Of a DNA stretch of 64,000 bases, positions 1-10,881 are shown piece by piece. The stretch is from Macrothele yani. Its lineage: Eukaryota; Arthropoda; Arachnida; Araneae; Macrothelidae. Position 1 is the first letter of the stretch. Every line of letters starts with the position of its first letter. The translations under genes were made by a program, and so were the position numbers. Below the pieces are notes generated by a model that ran no database searches, was not told the origin of the DNA, and was given only the letters and a program-made list of their open reading frames with translations. The stretch covers positions 16,183,001 to 16,247,000 of the forward strand of contig CM077011.1 in NCBI GenBank assembly GCA_039090855.1, given 5' to 3'.

Positions 1-450
1 TGTTTTATGGACAGTTATTATTGGGTTAAGAAAGTTTGGATACTTTGCGGTCATTTGTTTTTATCGTGACACACCTGAACTCTGGCTAACAATTGGTCTC
101 TCATCAGGTGATGAGGTACCCATCTGGAACATACACAATGCAGCAGTAATTAACCGTGTAGAATGCAGAGGTTTTTGAAATATTAGTTGATGCCGCTGTG
201 TCTTCGCACATCATTTGTTGATCTTCTTGCAGGATTGCCCAAACAGTGTTAACAATACGCTCTGTAACAACACTTTCAGGTCTACCAAGCCTAGGAGAAA
301 ATTCTGCCGACAAACGTCCTTTGTTGAAATCTTGGTGCCATCTAAAAATCGTTGACTTACTCAAACATTTAAGTGTTTTTTATTAAATCAACTGTTTCTG
401 TAGCCGTTTTACCTAAATGATAGCAACACATTTCACTTCTTTACCCTGAA
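1..450 (-). pseudogene. Mariner-like transposase relic (partial, leaves the window)
   Basis: On the minus strand, about 450 down to 104 encodes the N-terminal DNA-binding part of a mariner transposase: a LGKTATET segment, then SKSTIFRWHQDF and a GRPESV linker followed by a second helix-turn-helix (AASTNIS). Positions 60-1 continue with FLNPIIT, which resembles the stretch before the first catalytic Asp in mariners. Two stops lie between LGKTATET and SKSTIF, and the reading frame closes near 104, so this is a dead copy. Its C-terminal half lies beyond the left edge of the window. The family call rests on motif recognition only. Confidence 0.7.
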
Positions 451-837
451 TCACTCACCTCTATAGCTGTACGGCAGAATGCAGATGTACCTTACACAAC
501 TGCACAATAACAAAACCAGAATCTTCTGCCATGGCTAATAACTGTTGCCATAGATACTTCCTTTATTTCAGTTAGTCGTGTGTGTGGTTATTTTTCCACT
601 TTGCACTGTTGCCAACTCAAAAAAAAAATTACTCTCAGTTTTAATGGAATGGCCTTTGTATTAGTTGCTAATACCACTATATACTCTGCTTCATGTTAGG
701 AGCACCCTATTTTGCATATTTAGAGCAATAACGAAGTACCACGGGATATAAACACCACATACAGCTACAATAAATTGTGCACACCAATCATCTGCGTGTA
801 ATTAGTAAATGTTTGCCATTAATAGGGAAATGTAGTG
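451..837. other. Unassigned AT-rich spacer
   Basis: No coding frame, inverted repeat or known repeat is recognised here. The part after about 700 may be the decayed 5' end of the Tc1 relic that follows. Confidence 0.4.
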
Positions 838-1130
838 ACTTAAGCCAGTTTGACTGTCGCTAGATAGTTGGGGCCCATAGGGTAGGTAAGTGTCTGTAGT
901 TTGGAAACAGCCGCACTTGTTGGCTGCTCCCGTACTGCTGTATCAAGGGTGTATCAGGACTCGATTGACCGTACACACGCATCTAGCAGAAGGGTTCATG
1001 TTGGTCAGCCATGCACAGTTGATCCTAGAGGTGAGCGTCAGGTGTCACGACTGGTATCTTGGCAACAACATGCAACAGTCGTCCTACCCGCCCACGAGTA
1101 TAACAGCTGAACCTATTTCCACATGCACTG
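838..1130 (+). pseudogene. Tc1-like transposase N-terminal relic
   Basis: The frames read LSQFDCR-IVGAHR, then TAALVGCSRTAVSRVYQ, then VGQP and DPRGERQVSRLVS. This is the paired-like helix-turn-helix and GRP-type linker of Tc1-family transposases. A stop and a frame change separate the first two blocks. The DDE domain does not follow directly. A Tc1 C-terminus in the same orientation is found from 2126 on, so both may be parts of one decayed element. Confidence 0.65.
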
Positions 1131-2125
1131 TACCTTGCTTCACCCGAGCTTCCACAGCCGGAGACCAATGAGGGTACCCATCAGGGACGCGTCAAGCAGG
1201 CGTTCAATGGGTGCGAAGCACCCGGCCGCCGGCTTCAGGGGTCGGCAGGACGCCTCAATCAAATTTTATGGTTGACAAATTAATATCAGTGTCATAGGAG
1301 AAGTTAAAAAAACTGTTTTACTCTGAGAAATCTGAATGCTACATTGCACGTTTATTTTTCTAGTAAAAATATTTATTATATAATTCAATAGAAAACGACT
1401 TGAAATCAGAGAATAATTTTTATTGTTTTGTTCAGTAACGGATACTGGAGACAAAAGACTAACAATTTTTTCTAAACTTTTTAAAACCTTGGAAGATTTC
1501 AGTATCATGATATGCGTGGGCTATGACAGTAGGGCTAATATGAAGGAAAAGCACAGTGGACGTCAAAAAACATTTTTCGATCTAAACCCCTGATGCATTT
1601 CATGTACTTTGAGCAGCTCACACTTTAAATCTGGTTGTAAATGCATTTATGGCACCTCTATTCATAGTGATTGTGGAATAACCTTTTTACGGGTCTTATA
1701 GAGGTTATTTTTCATGAAAGTTGGTTGTCAAATTTTCGAACTAAAGCCTAGTTCGTCATCAGGACTATGTCACTGGAATAGTTGTTGCCACTCAATTGGA
1801 AGAGTCCATCCACAATTATCGTTAATTGTGGTACTTCTTCTTCTTGCTATTTCGATCCCTTCTTCTAGTTTCCTCTTTACTAAGTTTGACTGGTGGGCGA
1901 TTATTTTCACTGAGTCCCAATTTATGGAGTGTCCACTTGCTCGTATATGTCTGTCTATATCTGTTTTGTTCCCTATGTTCCTAATAGCTGCTTGGTCGTA
2001 AATAATGATGAAAAAATGTCACTAGAAATTTTCAGCATTATTCAAGAAATATATGCTTTCTTTTCTGAATTACCTTACCTTTGGCAAATTTTAAAGAAAG
2101 AACTTCCAGTGTTGACTGTAAAAAC
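1131..2125. other. Unassigned stretch with one short GC-rich island
   Basis: No gene is recognised. Positions 1185-1260 are unusually GC-rich for this AT-rich region and do not match any other part of the window by eye. The rest is AT-rich and shows no convincing coding frame. If the flanking Tc1 pieces are one element, the DDE core should lie here, but I cannot see it. Confidence 0.3.
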
Positions 2126-2309
2126 GTTCTTTGAAACAAAGTGGAAAATCAATGCCTTGGCACCAAAACTCCCTTGACTGTAACCCCGTTGAAGAGTTTT
2201 AGGATGTGCTAGACAGGGTGCGATTTCGCCAAATAGCAACTAGCAAATCGCTAGTGTGAAAACAAATTTGCTAGTGAAAAAAAAATGGCAGTAGTGAGTA
2301 ATGCTAGTA

Positions 2310-3625
2310 AGGTACTTTTTGGTAAAATCTGCCCATCTGTGGACACCATATCTCTGCAACTATTAGTCTGATTTGATAAATTCTTTTTGCATCGGGAAGC
2401 TTGAAATATGAGAATGATGATCCTTTCTTTCGTTTTTTTTTTTTTTTTTTTTTTGTACGATGTACAGTTTCGCTGCTAAAGGGCGTAAATGCAGATATCG
2501 TATTCAAAATACATTTTTATTCCATATATTTGCTTCTGAACAACTAATCAAAAAATTCTTTTACCTTTCGATTCCATTTATGTCGAAGACTATTTTAGGT
2601 ATAGTCACTTTTTCAAGTTATGTATAGATTTTCCACTCGGGGGTGTGAAAGTAAATTGTGTTTCCCCCAATATCTCTACTTCTAAATCTCCGATTTCAAA
2701 AATGCTTTCTGCATCGGAAACAACTCCTGGTGGGAAATCTTTTGAATATAATTTCTAATTTTTGGTAAAAAATGGTTTGGCCACCAGAGGACGTAAGCCT
2801 TAACTTCCACATCTGATGTATTTGCAGCAAAATCTGAGCTTTTAAATTCTCGATTGAAAAAAATTCGTTTGTGGACCGATACCACTCACGTCGATAAACC
2901 TTTTCGAAATATTTTCTACTAAAAATAATGCATGGTTTCTTCGCCAGAGGGGCGTAGATGCATCTTATTTTTGTTAGTATCGCTTCTTCTAAGAGTCCGA
3001 TTTGAAAAATTCCTTCTTTGTTGGATAGCGTTTCCGGTGCAAAATGTTTTTCTTATAATTTCAAAATTTTCAAGTAACTGATAGACGTTCCGCTAGGGGG
3101 CATTAATGGAAATTGCATGTTTCATGATTTTTCTGCTTCTAAAACCCCGATTTGAAAAATTCTTCCTGTGTCCCATGCAGCTCCTGATAGGAAATGTTTT
3201 CCCTATAATTTCGTACATTTGGTAATGGTTTGGCCACCAGGTGGCATAAGTGTTAATTTCTGATGTATTTGCAGCAAAATCTGAGCTCCTGAAAACATTC
3301 TTCGTGTACCTATACTGCTCAGATTGTTAAACCTTTTGAGAATACGCTCTTCTTAAAATAATGCATATTTTCCCCACCAGGAGGCGTAGATTCATATCTT
3401 ATATTTGTCGAGATCTCTGCTTCTAACAGTCCGACTTAAAAATTATTTCTTTGTTGGAGAGTGTTTCTGCTGTAAAATGTTTCTCATATAATTTAAAAAT
3501 TTTCTTAACACACAAGTCTGCAACCAGAGAGCATAAGTTCACGATTCAGTTTACAGCAATATCTGCCGGATTAAAAGCCTGATTGAAAAACTTCTTTCTT
3601 CCGTCAGATACTACTGTTTTCCATA
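2310..3625. repeat. Roughly 146-bp tandem array inside the hAT-type element
   Basis: A unit recurs about eight times with divergence. Its recognisable blocks are a CCGATTTGAAAAATTC-type block, a TCGGA-AGC-like block, a TATAATTTC block and a CCACCAGAGG-GCGTA-type block. The first block occurs near 2365, 2688, 2850, 2995, 3146, 3430 and 3580, giving a spacing close to 146 bp. The same unit appears on the opposite strand at 33920-34310, outside this element. It does not encode a conserved protein. Confidence 0.75.
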
Positions 3626-3780
3626 CCGGTTCAAATGACTTTGAATAGCTTTGATAAATTTAATTCACATCAGAATAGATTCAAAAGACAGGCTCATTAC
3701 ACCCAAAAATTTGGTGTCATCTTTCTTGTTTGCTTTTGTAATGAACTTAGACACTGAGTTTTAACACCCTTTCTAGAGAC

Positions 3781-3923
3781 AATGATAAATTTAGAATTAT
3801 TTTCCAGAGTAGTGTAGATTGTAGTAAGATGCAAAGGTTCCCTCTGTCTCATAGTTTACCACTCATAAAATGTCCGCTGCACAATCTTACGATGTTTGCT
3901 CTGGAAAATAATTCTAAATTTAT
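3781..3923. repeat. Short perfect hairpin
   Basis: A 25-nt stretch ending in TTATTTTCCAGAG (about 3785-3809) is repeated inverted at 3899-3923, with a loop of about 90 nt. It lies inside the hAT-type element and has no obvious coding meaning. Confidence 0.7.
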
Positions 3924-5139
3924 TATTATTTCTCCAGAAAGGGGTTGCTAAATGGATTACAAAAGCAAAAAGAAAACAACAGCAGAAACAACAACAAAGA
4001 ACAACTGTTACCTTCATTTTGGTGGAGCCTTGGAGGACGTCATGTCAGTGCTGGGGGCAGGCTTCCTTCACATCCCCATGCAGGCAGGCAAATTTGACGG
4101 TAAAAAATTTAAAAATGCGTTGTAGAGCTGAAACGTTTCACCATTTTCTGCCAAATTACATACTTTAAAATATGTATGTAATTTTTTCACAAAATTTTTA
4201 GCTGAATAATTTAGGACCTTAACTACACTTTTACCATTTTTTAGTTAAACCAACCAAAAATCATTGTCAATTCGTGAAGTTTACACAGTATTTCCTCTTT
4301 TCACTTCTTATTAAAATAGTGATACACTGTCACCAAAATTAACTTTTGATATTTTATTCCAATCTTCTCCATAGCTTTCGTTCCTTCCAGTGATCGGATA
4401 GCTAACAGAGAATCCCCCACCTTTAACTGATCTATTTTTAGAAATCAAAACGGGGGTAGAAATAAAACATTTGCGGAGTGATGTAGGAGAATTTCATTAC
4501 CCTTGAAACAGTAAAGGTGAACGAGTGAGAGAGGGCAGAGAAACTTCCTACCTGTAAAAGGGGGAAAGAAAGTTGATTTGATTCAGCTGGAGTTGTATAT
4601 AAATTTGAATCAGAATGTCAGTGAAGTGTATTTATATAGTATGAAGATTTATAAGAAATTCCTGTTTAGAAACAGCCACTAAACTTGTCTAAGATTCTAT
4701 TTATTTTAAGAAAAGGTAAGTCAAAATATTTGTACATTAAAATTTCTGTGTAACTTTGTTAGAAAATAGGTTACTAGGCAATTCAGTTTTACTTGCTAGT
4801 CATGCAGATGTTTTGCTAGCAAACTATTTGGTCACTAGCAAAATTTGCTAGTGAGCATAAAAGATGAAATCTTGCCCTGGTGCTAGAACAGGATGTGAGA
4901 ACTGCTGATCTTCCTTCACGGAAAGCGTGAACTGATGGAGCTGTTGAAGTGTACATGAGTCAAGTCATCATGGAGGTTGTTCATCACCTTCTCGAATCTG
5001 TTCCTAGGCATCTGCAAGCCGTGATTGCACAGGAAGATGGACCAACACATTAATAGGTAGGTATTCCTAATGCAAAGCTGACTCTGTGTATATCCTAAAG
5101 AAACATTACAGCACCACCAGTTGCTAATATCACTATATA

Positions 5140-6598
5140 TAGGGTGTTTCACTAGCTCTCAGCCCCTGATTTTCCCTTATAACTTGCAAACTAATATGCA
5201 TGATTCAGTGAAATTAGACACTGACCTACCTTGGTGTACGAGAAGTGTGGCCAGCGAATGCTCAATTGGCCTTCTTTGCGCAGGCACGATGCGCGAGCTA
5301 GAAAGTAGGGAGTGGCGTCACTGCTCTCTAGCCCGTGTGTGGTGCCTGTGCAAAGTGAAAGCTGATTGCGTGTTTGCTGTCCTCGGCAGTTGGTGTGACG
5401 CATCGGACTGTGCTGTTGTTATGCAATTGTCAACAGTCATGCCTTTGTGTTACAAGCAATTACAGTATGAATCGGTACACAGTAAAACAGCGCATGTTTA
5501 TTGTCTGCACGTACTGGGAAACTGTGTTGATAAAGGAGTGCTAAAAACAATTTATTGTCCAGTTTGGGATTCAGAAACCATTGGCAAAATACTCGGTTCA
5601 GTGTCTGGTGAAGAAACTGGAAACCATGGGAACATTGTTGAATGTCCACAACAGAGGCCGTCCGAAACTGCCATAAGCCACGGTGCACGAAGTGAAAAAC
5701 AGACTGCTGGCCTCCCCGCAGGAGTCTTTGCGTAAACTGTCTCAGGAAATTGAGATTTCCACAAGCACATGTCAATGAGTTGCAAAAAAGCAAAGCTATA
5801 GGTATATCGAGTTACTGCTGTGCAAGAAGTGAAACCTCCTAATGAATAGAAGAGACTGAATTATTGTCATTGGTTCCAGCAGTTTTTCAATGCACATCCG
5901 GGAATGCTGGACTACACGTGGTTCTCCTTCGAGGCGTAGTTCAACCTAAGTGGGCACGTCAGTTCCCAGAATAGTTGTATTTGGGCTGGTGAGAATTCTA
6001 CTACCATGCATGAGAAACCTCTTCATGTTGATAAAATTGGGGTATGGTTATGCTCTGTTGCAGTGCCACATTATTACCCAATCATCTTCTATTCAGCGGT
6101 GGATACCACAGTTTACATGGAAATCATCCATGAGTTTGTAAATCAGTTGGACAATGTGGAACTCCATACTGGATATTTTCAGCAGGATGGTGCCACCTGC
6201 CACACCTCCAATGTTACCTTCTTTGAAGATCGTGTCCTTTTTAAGGGACTTTGGCCACCAAGGTCGCTTTACCTTACCCCACCAGATTTCTTCCCATGGG
6301 GCATGCTGAAAGGGAAAGTGTATCATAATAAGCCACAGACTCTCGTGGAACTGCGGGAAAACATTCGGCGGGAAATTGATGCTGTGACTCCCAATGTGTT
6401 GGTGAATACCTTCCGTATTATGGAGAGGTGTGTGCAGGCATGCCTTGATGCTAATGACGACCACTTTCAACACCTGCTCTGAGATCATCATGCTTCTTGT
6501 ACACCAAGGTAGGTCTGTGTCAAATTTCACTGAATTATGCCCATTAGTTTGCAAGTTAAAAGGGAAATTCAGGGGCTGAGAGCAAGTGAAACACCCTG
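5140..6598 (+). mobile_element. Mariner-like element with long (about 110 bp) TIRs, transposase broken
   Basis: The left end TAGGGTGTTTCACT and right end CAGGGTGTTTCACT (reverse complement) begin inverted repeats of about 110 bp, flanked by TA. The interior encodes, in several frames, the N-terminus YTVKQRMFIV...LVKKLETMGTL..GRPKLP and the C-terminal catalytic part GYFQQDGATCHTSN...RGLWPPRS-like (here KGLWPPRSLYLTPPDF) followed by LKGKVYHNKPQTLVELRENIR. This is a Tc1/mariner-superfamily transposase in which the first catalytic Asp region is eroded. Stops and frameshifts lie between 5470 and 6080, so it cannot encode active enzyme. Confidence 0.8.
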
Positions 6599-7017
6599 TA
6601 GGGCCTATATCTTAAAGACACATATATTACAGCTCGCACAGAAAATAAATTGAAGAGGGGATTTCATGATGTTAGCTTTCCACAAACAAAAATATATTTT
6701 ACCCCTCTTTCTTGTGGTAAAGAGAAACGAGAGGAAGTGATAACAAAATTACAACTCACATTCTCTTTAGAGAATGCATTTAGCTGTCTGGAGTCCTAAG
6801 TGGCTAAGGGTTTATACACTCAGGACTGAGTGACTGACAGGTCACAGTAAGAAAGAAAAACATGGGATATATGTGGCAGACACAAATAACTAAAACAGAA
6901 AATTAGCATATTTACTTTCAGTGAATAGGTTAACTGTCACAGAATAATACTGATATTAAACATGAATTTGGTGATTTAGAATTGTAGTGTAATTCAAAGT
7001 TTATTCATTCAATTTAA
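6599..7017. other. Unassigned AT-rich spacer
   Basis: No coding frame or repeat is recognised between the mariner-like element and the tandem repeat at 7018. Confidence 0.4.
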
Positions 7018-7410
7018 ACAGCCTCAAACAGATGGTGCTACAGCTAACCAGTTGAAATTTTAAGGAATTAGTCCCAACTGGTAAACTACTGCTAGCCAGT
7101 GGAATTTTAAGCAGTTAGCTCCCAACAGATGTCACTAGTGTAGCCAGTTGAAATGTTAAGGAGTTAGTCCCTACAGATAGGACTAGTCCCGGGTACTGGC
7201 CCCCGGTAATAAATAAGGGCTTCTTCCTCCCCCTTTCTACTTTGCTTCCGTGTCACTTTCCTATCGGGCACTCTAGCCCAAATCTCCTAGCTTCCTATTT
7301 CTAAGGGTTGTTTAAGACCTGGGGTCAGACACTCCCTTCCTAAAATCCTCAACATATGATCATGATCATCAGATAGGACTAGTGCTAACTAGTAGAATTT
7401 TAGATGGCAA
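7018..7410. repeat. 55-60 bp tandem repeat, interrupted by an insertion
   Basis: Units containing a GCTA-CCAGT-GAATTTTAAG-AGTTAG pattern recur at about 7030, 7085, 7130 and, after an insertion, 7383. The array has about four diverged copies. The interruption at 7188-7369 is annotated separately. Confidence 0.6.
7188..7369. mobile_element. 182-bp short retroposon with ATGATC-type tail
   Basis: The tandem repeat is interrupted by 182 bp that begin CCCGGGTACTGGCCCC and end in ATGATCATGATCAT. The sequence CAGATAGGACTAGT is present on both sides (7174-7187 and 7370-7383) as a 14-bp target duplication. A long TSD and a simple 3' tail suggest target-primed retroposition. The tail resembles the ATGATG tail of the RTE elements in this window, so an RTE-mobilised SINE is possible. 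It has no coding capacity, and I see no clear pol III A/B boxes. Confidence 0.6.
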
Positions 7411-7628
7411 GTAGTGTGGGAATTGTCTCCAAGAATCATTGTGATGCTGTACTGCAGCATTCAACAGTACTTGTGGTGGTAGTAGGGGCAAGGTGAGATG
7501 TGACCTTTTTGGTAGTGTCACCATAATTCTGTAATGACAGTAGAAGATGTAATGCTCATGATAATAAATTGCTATTAAAATGACATTTTATTATCATGTA
7601 AAGATGTTTTTGTCACTAAGGATTAAAG

Positions 7629-9342
7629 ATTCAGACTCACGGTCGCCAGGTCGCCCCTGGCAATAAACTTTATCGTCGTGGCGACTAAAAATGTTTGATT
7701 AAATCGCCAATTCTGGCGACCTGTACGCGGAAAACGTTTATTTTATTTAACTTGTATTGTACGGACATTTTTTTTTTTTAACTTTCTACGGAACTTGCAC
7801 GTTTTTGAAAAATTTTACTCCAAATGTACGGAAATCGCACGAAATGGCACAAAATTTGAGTTGTACGGAAGTCGGCTACCTTTTTCTTTTCTGCTTGAAC
7901 AGCAGAAAAAAAAATGTTTTTAAAAAAGGCGAAGTCGTCGGTTTTTGATCACAAAGAATGCGCCAAGGCCGATGGTTCATGGTAGGGGAACGAGGTTGCG
8001 GTGGGGATAAAAGCCGGTGGTGGACAGCTCAACGTCTGCGTCGGAAAAGTCCAACTGGGAGAAATTTTTATTTAAAAAAATTCTTCAATTTTTTAAATAA
8101 CTGAATGCAAATTGAACAGTAACCAAGACACGTCAAAATAAACTCCCATGTGAAATTTCGTCAAAATCCGATGAAAACTTTAGAAGTTAGGCATTTTCTT
8201 TTTATTATTTTTAGTGAATGTTCGCTGAAAGCCTCTGCATATTCCATAGGAAAATTCGGAATCGGCATAGTCCGGATTTTCGAGGTTGTACTGTAATAAT
8301 ATTTCCATACCTGCGAACTACTGTCGACACTACAGATTCTACGAATTTTCATTTTTTTTTTTTTTTTTTTTTTTTTTTTATTTTATTGTTTTATGATATG
8401 CACGAGATTCTTAAGCGGACTCGCGGAATTCCGCGGGTTTTTTTTTTTTTTGTCATCAATTGGATCGTTCTCAGGATCAGCGTAAAACTGAAGACGATTT
8501 GTGGGTGGTGGGGGAGTTCCGTTCGGAGACGGTATTTCGTGTCTCAAAACTTTCAAAAACGCTAGTTGAATGGAGTTAGAGTAATCGTAATTTTTTTTTC
8601 TCCCGATGTTGCCTTAGTGTAAAGTTTTATTGTTAAATATGATTTTATTGCATAAAAGTATTTCAGCTTGAAGCTGTAGGCAACAATGTGCGAAAATGGA
8701 GGTTATACGCAGCAAAAATTTCCCCGTAATCTCAGACATCAGGTTCTTCCGCGAAATCGAGGAACTCCGCCTTTTTCGTTATTATTTTGGACATTCGCGA
8801 GATCAATGAACCAGTGAACACAAGGGGGGGGGGGGGTGACAGGTTATGTTCGTCGGAGGACGGAATTCCATCTTTACGAAAATTTCGAAAACTGAAGGTC
8901 GACGGAGTTCAGATTTTTTCTGCAAACGTAATTTCTTTTTTCTCGCGATGTTGCCTCTGCCCAGTATTATTGTTAAGTAATATTTAACTGCATAAATATT
9001 TGTATATCAGCTTGAAAATAGCGGGAAAATTTCCAAAACCGGAAGTCGGACGGTGCAAAGATTTCTCCCGTAAGCGCCCCCCCCCCCCCCCACCGCGCGA
9101 TGTTCCCGCTCTCCTGAATTGTTTTATTTCTTCAGTTTCAACTTTAAAGAATACTATAACTGAAATATGCAAAATAAAACATACTGGTATTATACTAAGC
9201 AATTTTATAAAAATAATTTAGTATGAAATATACAATTTGATTTTTTTTTTTTTTTTCAAAGTTTGGCCACTGAGTTTTTTTTTTATGGCCACTAACAATT
9301 TTGGTCTTGGTGGCCAATGTCTACTAGCAAAATTTGTAAGTC
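7629..9342. mobile_element. Probable decayed hAT-type element (low confidence)
   Basis: The left end reads CAGACTCACGGTCGCC and the right end is the complement of CAGACTTACAAATTTTGC. TGGCGAC/GTCGCC and GGCCACTA motifs cluster just inside both ends, as in hAT elements with subterminal repeats. Similar subterminal sequence occurs at 50250-50340 and near 47920. No 8-bp target duplication is visible. The interior has no transposase. It holds long poly-T, poly-G and poly-C tracts and an imperfect 340-390 bp repeat marked by CGCGATGTTGCC-like blocks at about 8593, 8934 and 9090. Confidence 0.4.
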
Positions 9343-10476
9343 TGGATCTTTACTAAATATGAGAATTAGTTTCGTCTGCAGAAACTGTGTGTGTGGGGTG
9401 GGGGCCCACCTCTCAAAAGTTTTTTTTTTTTTTTTTTTTTTTTTTGGCAGTTTTAAGCACATATCTCCATATTTTTGTTTTCAAAAACTTTATCTCTTGA
9501 AAAGTATAAAACACTATCACAAAAATTTTAACTCACAGCATTAATATTCGAAGGGTCTAATGTTGATGAGGCACTACCATTCATTCTGGTTGTTCCAAAC
9601 ACAGCATGAAGACAGCTGAGTAAATTAATATAACATGCTAAACAATAGGAACAGTTTTCCACATGCAATAGATAGCCCGTAAAACAAACATGTGAAAGCA
9701 CTGAAATCAAGGGGGGGGGGGTATTCACAACCTAAAAGGTACTGTGTAAAAAATCCTGGGACAGTGAGAGTGATAGTACAACCCTGTGGGTTAGAGACCA
9801 TTTGAGAGCTCATGCATTCTTTTCAGCTTTGCACACAATCACGTTCGACAGAACTTGCTTGCTTCATAACCACTATCGGAAGTGTAAACACACACGTCTG
9901 ACTGTGCCGATGAATATGCTACATGCTGCTTTACAAGGTATGTGAGCATGCAATCGTTTGCCATGGCCAATGTGAATGAACAGCCACGTAAGTAGTTTGC
10001 ATCGCATTACTGTTTCAAAATTGATAATTGAATTTATTATTTTTATATATTTAAAACTGTTTCTAGAGGTAACAGTGAATATTATAACACTTGCATGGCT
10101 ACCCAGCAGCTGATCTGAAGCACAGGTATGAAGTGAAAAAGTGAGTAACAGTGTTGGATTCTGCAGCAGTTCATCCATTTGCTTAATCAAAAATGGAAGT
10201 TTACAAGAGAGCACTTCACTCAAAAGAAAAATTATCGAAGTCTATTGTTCAGTTGAAGAATTACTTTAATTCTCATTCTCGTGTTTATTTGTATTTTACT
10301 TTTTCAGATATTTCTGATCTACAAGTAACTATCAAGACTTTTTCTCAAATCTTAAATTTATTTCTGAAAGCAATGCTGATAATTTTTGAGAATTGGAAAT
10401 AAACTTTAAAGAATAGGTCACCAAAGAGCCAAAAAATGTCTAAGAAAATTAAAAAGAGGAAAGAAAGTAAGATAAT
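9343..10476. other. Unassigned spacer
   Basis: No gene or known repeat is recognised. It contains a long poly-T run near 9420 and a poly-G run near 9711. Confidence 0.4.
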
Positions 10477-10488
10477 TCTTTAGAGAAT

Positions 10489-10869
10489 ATATATATATAA
10501 AAAGAAGCATGGAGAGGTGCATGCTTGGTGTAACCAGGAGAGATAAGAAGAGGAACACGTGGATCCGAAAAATGACAAGAGTGGAAGACATCATGATCAG
10601 AGTTAAATCCCTGAAATGGCAATGGGCTGGACATACTGCCAGAAGGACAGACCATCGATGGACAGCCAAAATTTTAGATTGGATTCCAAGGGACAGGAAA
10701 AGACCCAGAAGAAGACCACATGGTAGATGGGTGGATGAAATTCGAAAGTATGCGGGAGTGACATGGAGGAGACTGGCACAAGACAGACCGTTGTGGAGGA
10801 AACTTGGGGAGACCTTCGTCCAGCAGTGGATTGATAATGGTTGACAATGATGATGATGATATATATATA
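10489..10869 (+). pseudogene. RTE retrotransposon 3' fragment
   Basis: This is the last part of an RTE reverse transcriptase: RCMLGVTRRDKKRNTWIRKM...QWAGHTARRTDHRW...RWVDEIRKYAGVTWRRLAQDR...FVQQWIDNG, stop, then an ATGATGATGAT tail. It is flanked by a 12-bp duplication, TCTTTAGAGAAT, at 10477-10488 and 10870-10881. The copy is strongly 5' truncated, as LINE insertions often are. It matches the 3' ends of the elements at 12945-16114 and 20386-23034 closely. Confidence 0.9.
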
Positions 10870-10881
10870 TCTTTAGAGAAT

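Larger units (their letters stand above)
2214..4879. mobile_element. 2.67 kb non-autonomous hAT-type transposon
   Basis: The ends are inverted: CAGGGTGCGATTTC on the left and the complement of CAGGGCAAGATTTC on the right. An exact 8-bp duplication, GTGCTAGA, flanks them at 2206-2213 and 4880-4887. An 8-bp TSD with CAGGG termini is the signature of the hAT superfamily. Subterminal copies of a GCTAGTG/CACTAGC motif sit at both ends, as expected for transposase binding repeats. No transposase frame is present. The interior carries a tandem array (2310-3625) and a hairpin (3781-3923). The host site is a Tc1 relic. Confidence 0.85.
2126..5070 (+). pseudogene. Tc1-like transposase C-terminus, split by a hAT-type insertion
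   Basis: Positions 2135-2213 encode a WHQNSLDCNPVEEF-DVLD segment, a decayed form of the Tc1 SPDLNPIEHLWDVL motif. The reading resumes at about 4888 with EQDVRTADLPSRKRELMELL and then KP-LHRKM, matching the family's C-terminal region. The two halves are separated by the element at 2214-4879, whose 8-bp target duplication GTGCTAGA stands at both junctions. Without that insertion the motif reads through. Several frame breaks show it is dead. Confidence 0.7.

Noticed and set aside
2310..3625. Regularly spaced repeats that could suggest a CRISPR array
   Set aside because: The whole roughly 146-bp unit repeats with divergence and there are no unique spacers. It lies in a eukaryotic transposon.
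5121..5735. A 204-codon open frame on the + strand
   Set aside because: It starts in the terminal inverted repeat of the mariner-like element and is out of frame with the transposase remains; no independent protein motif.
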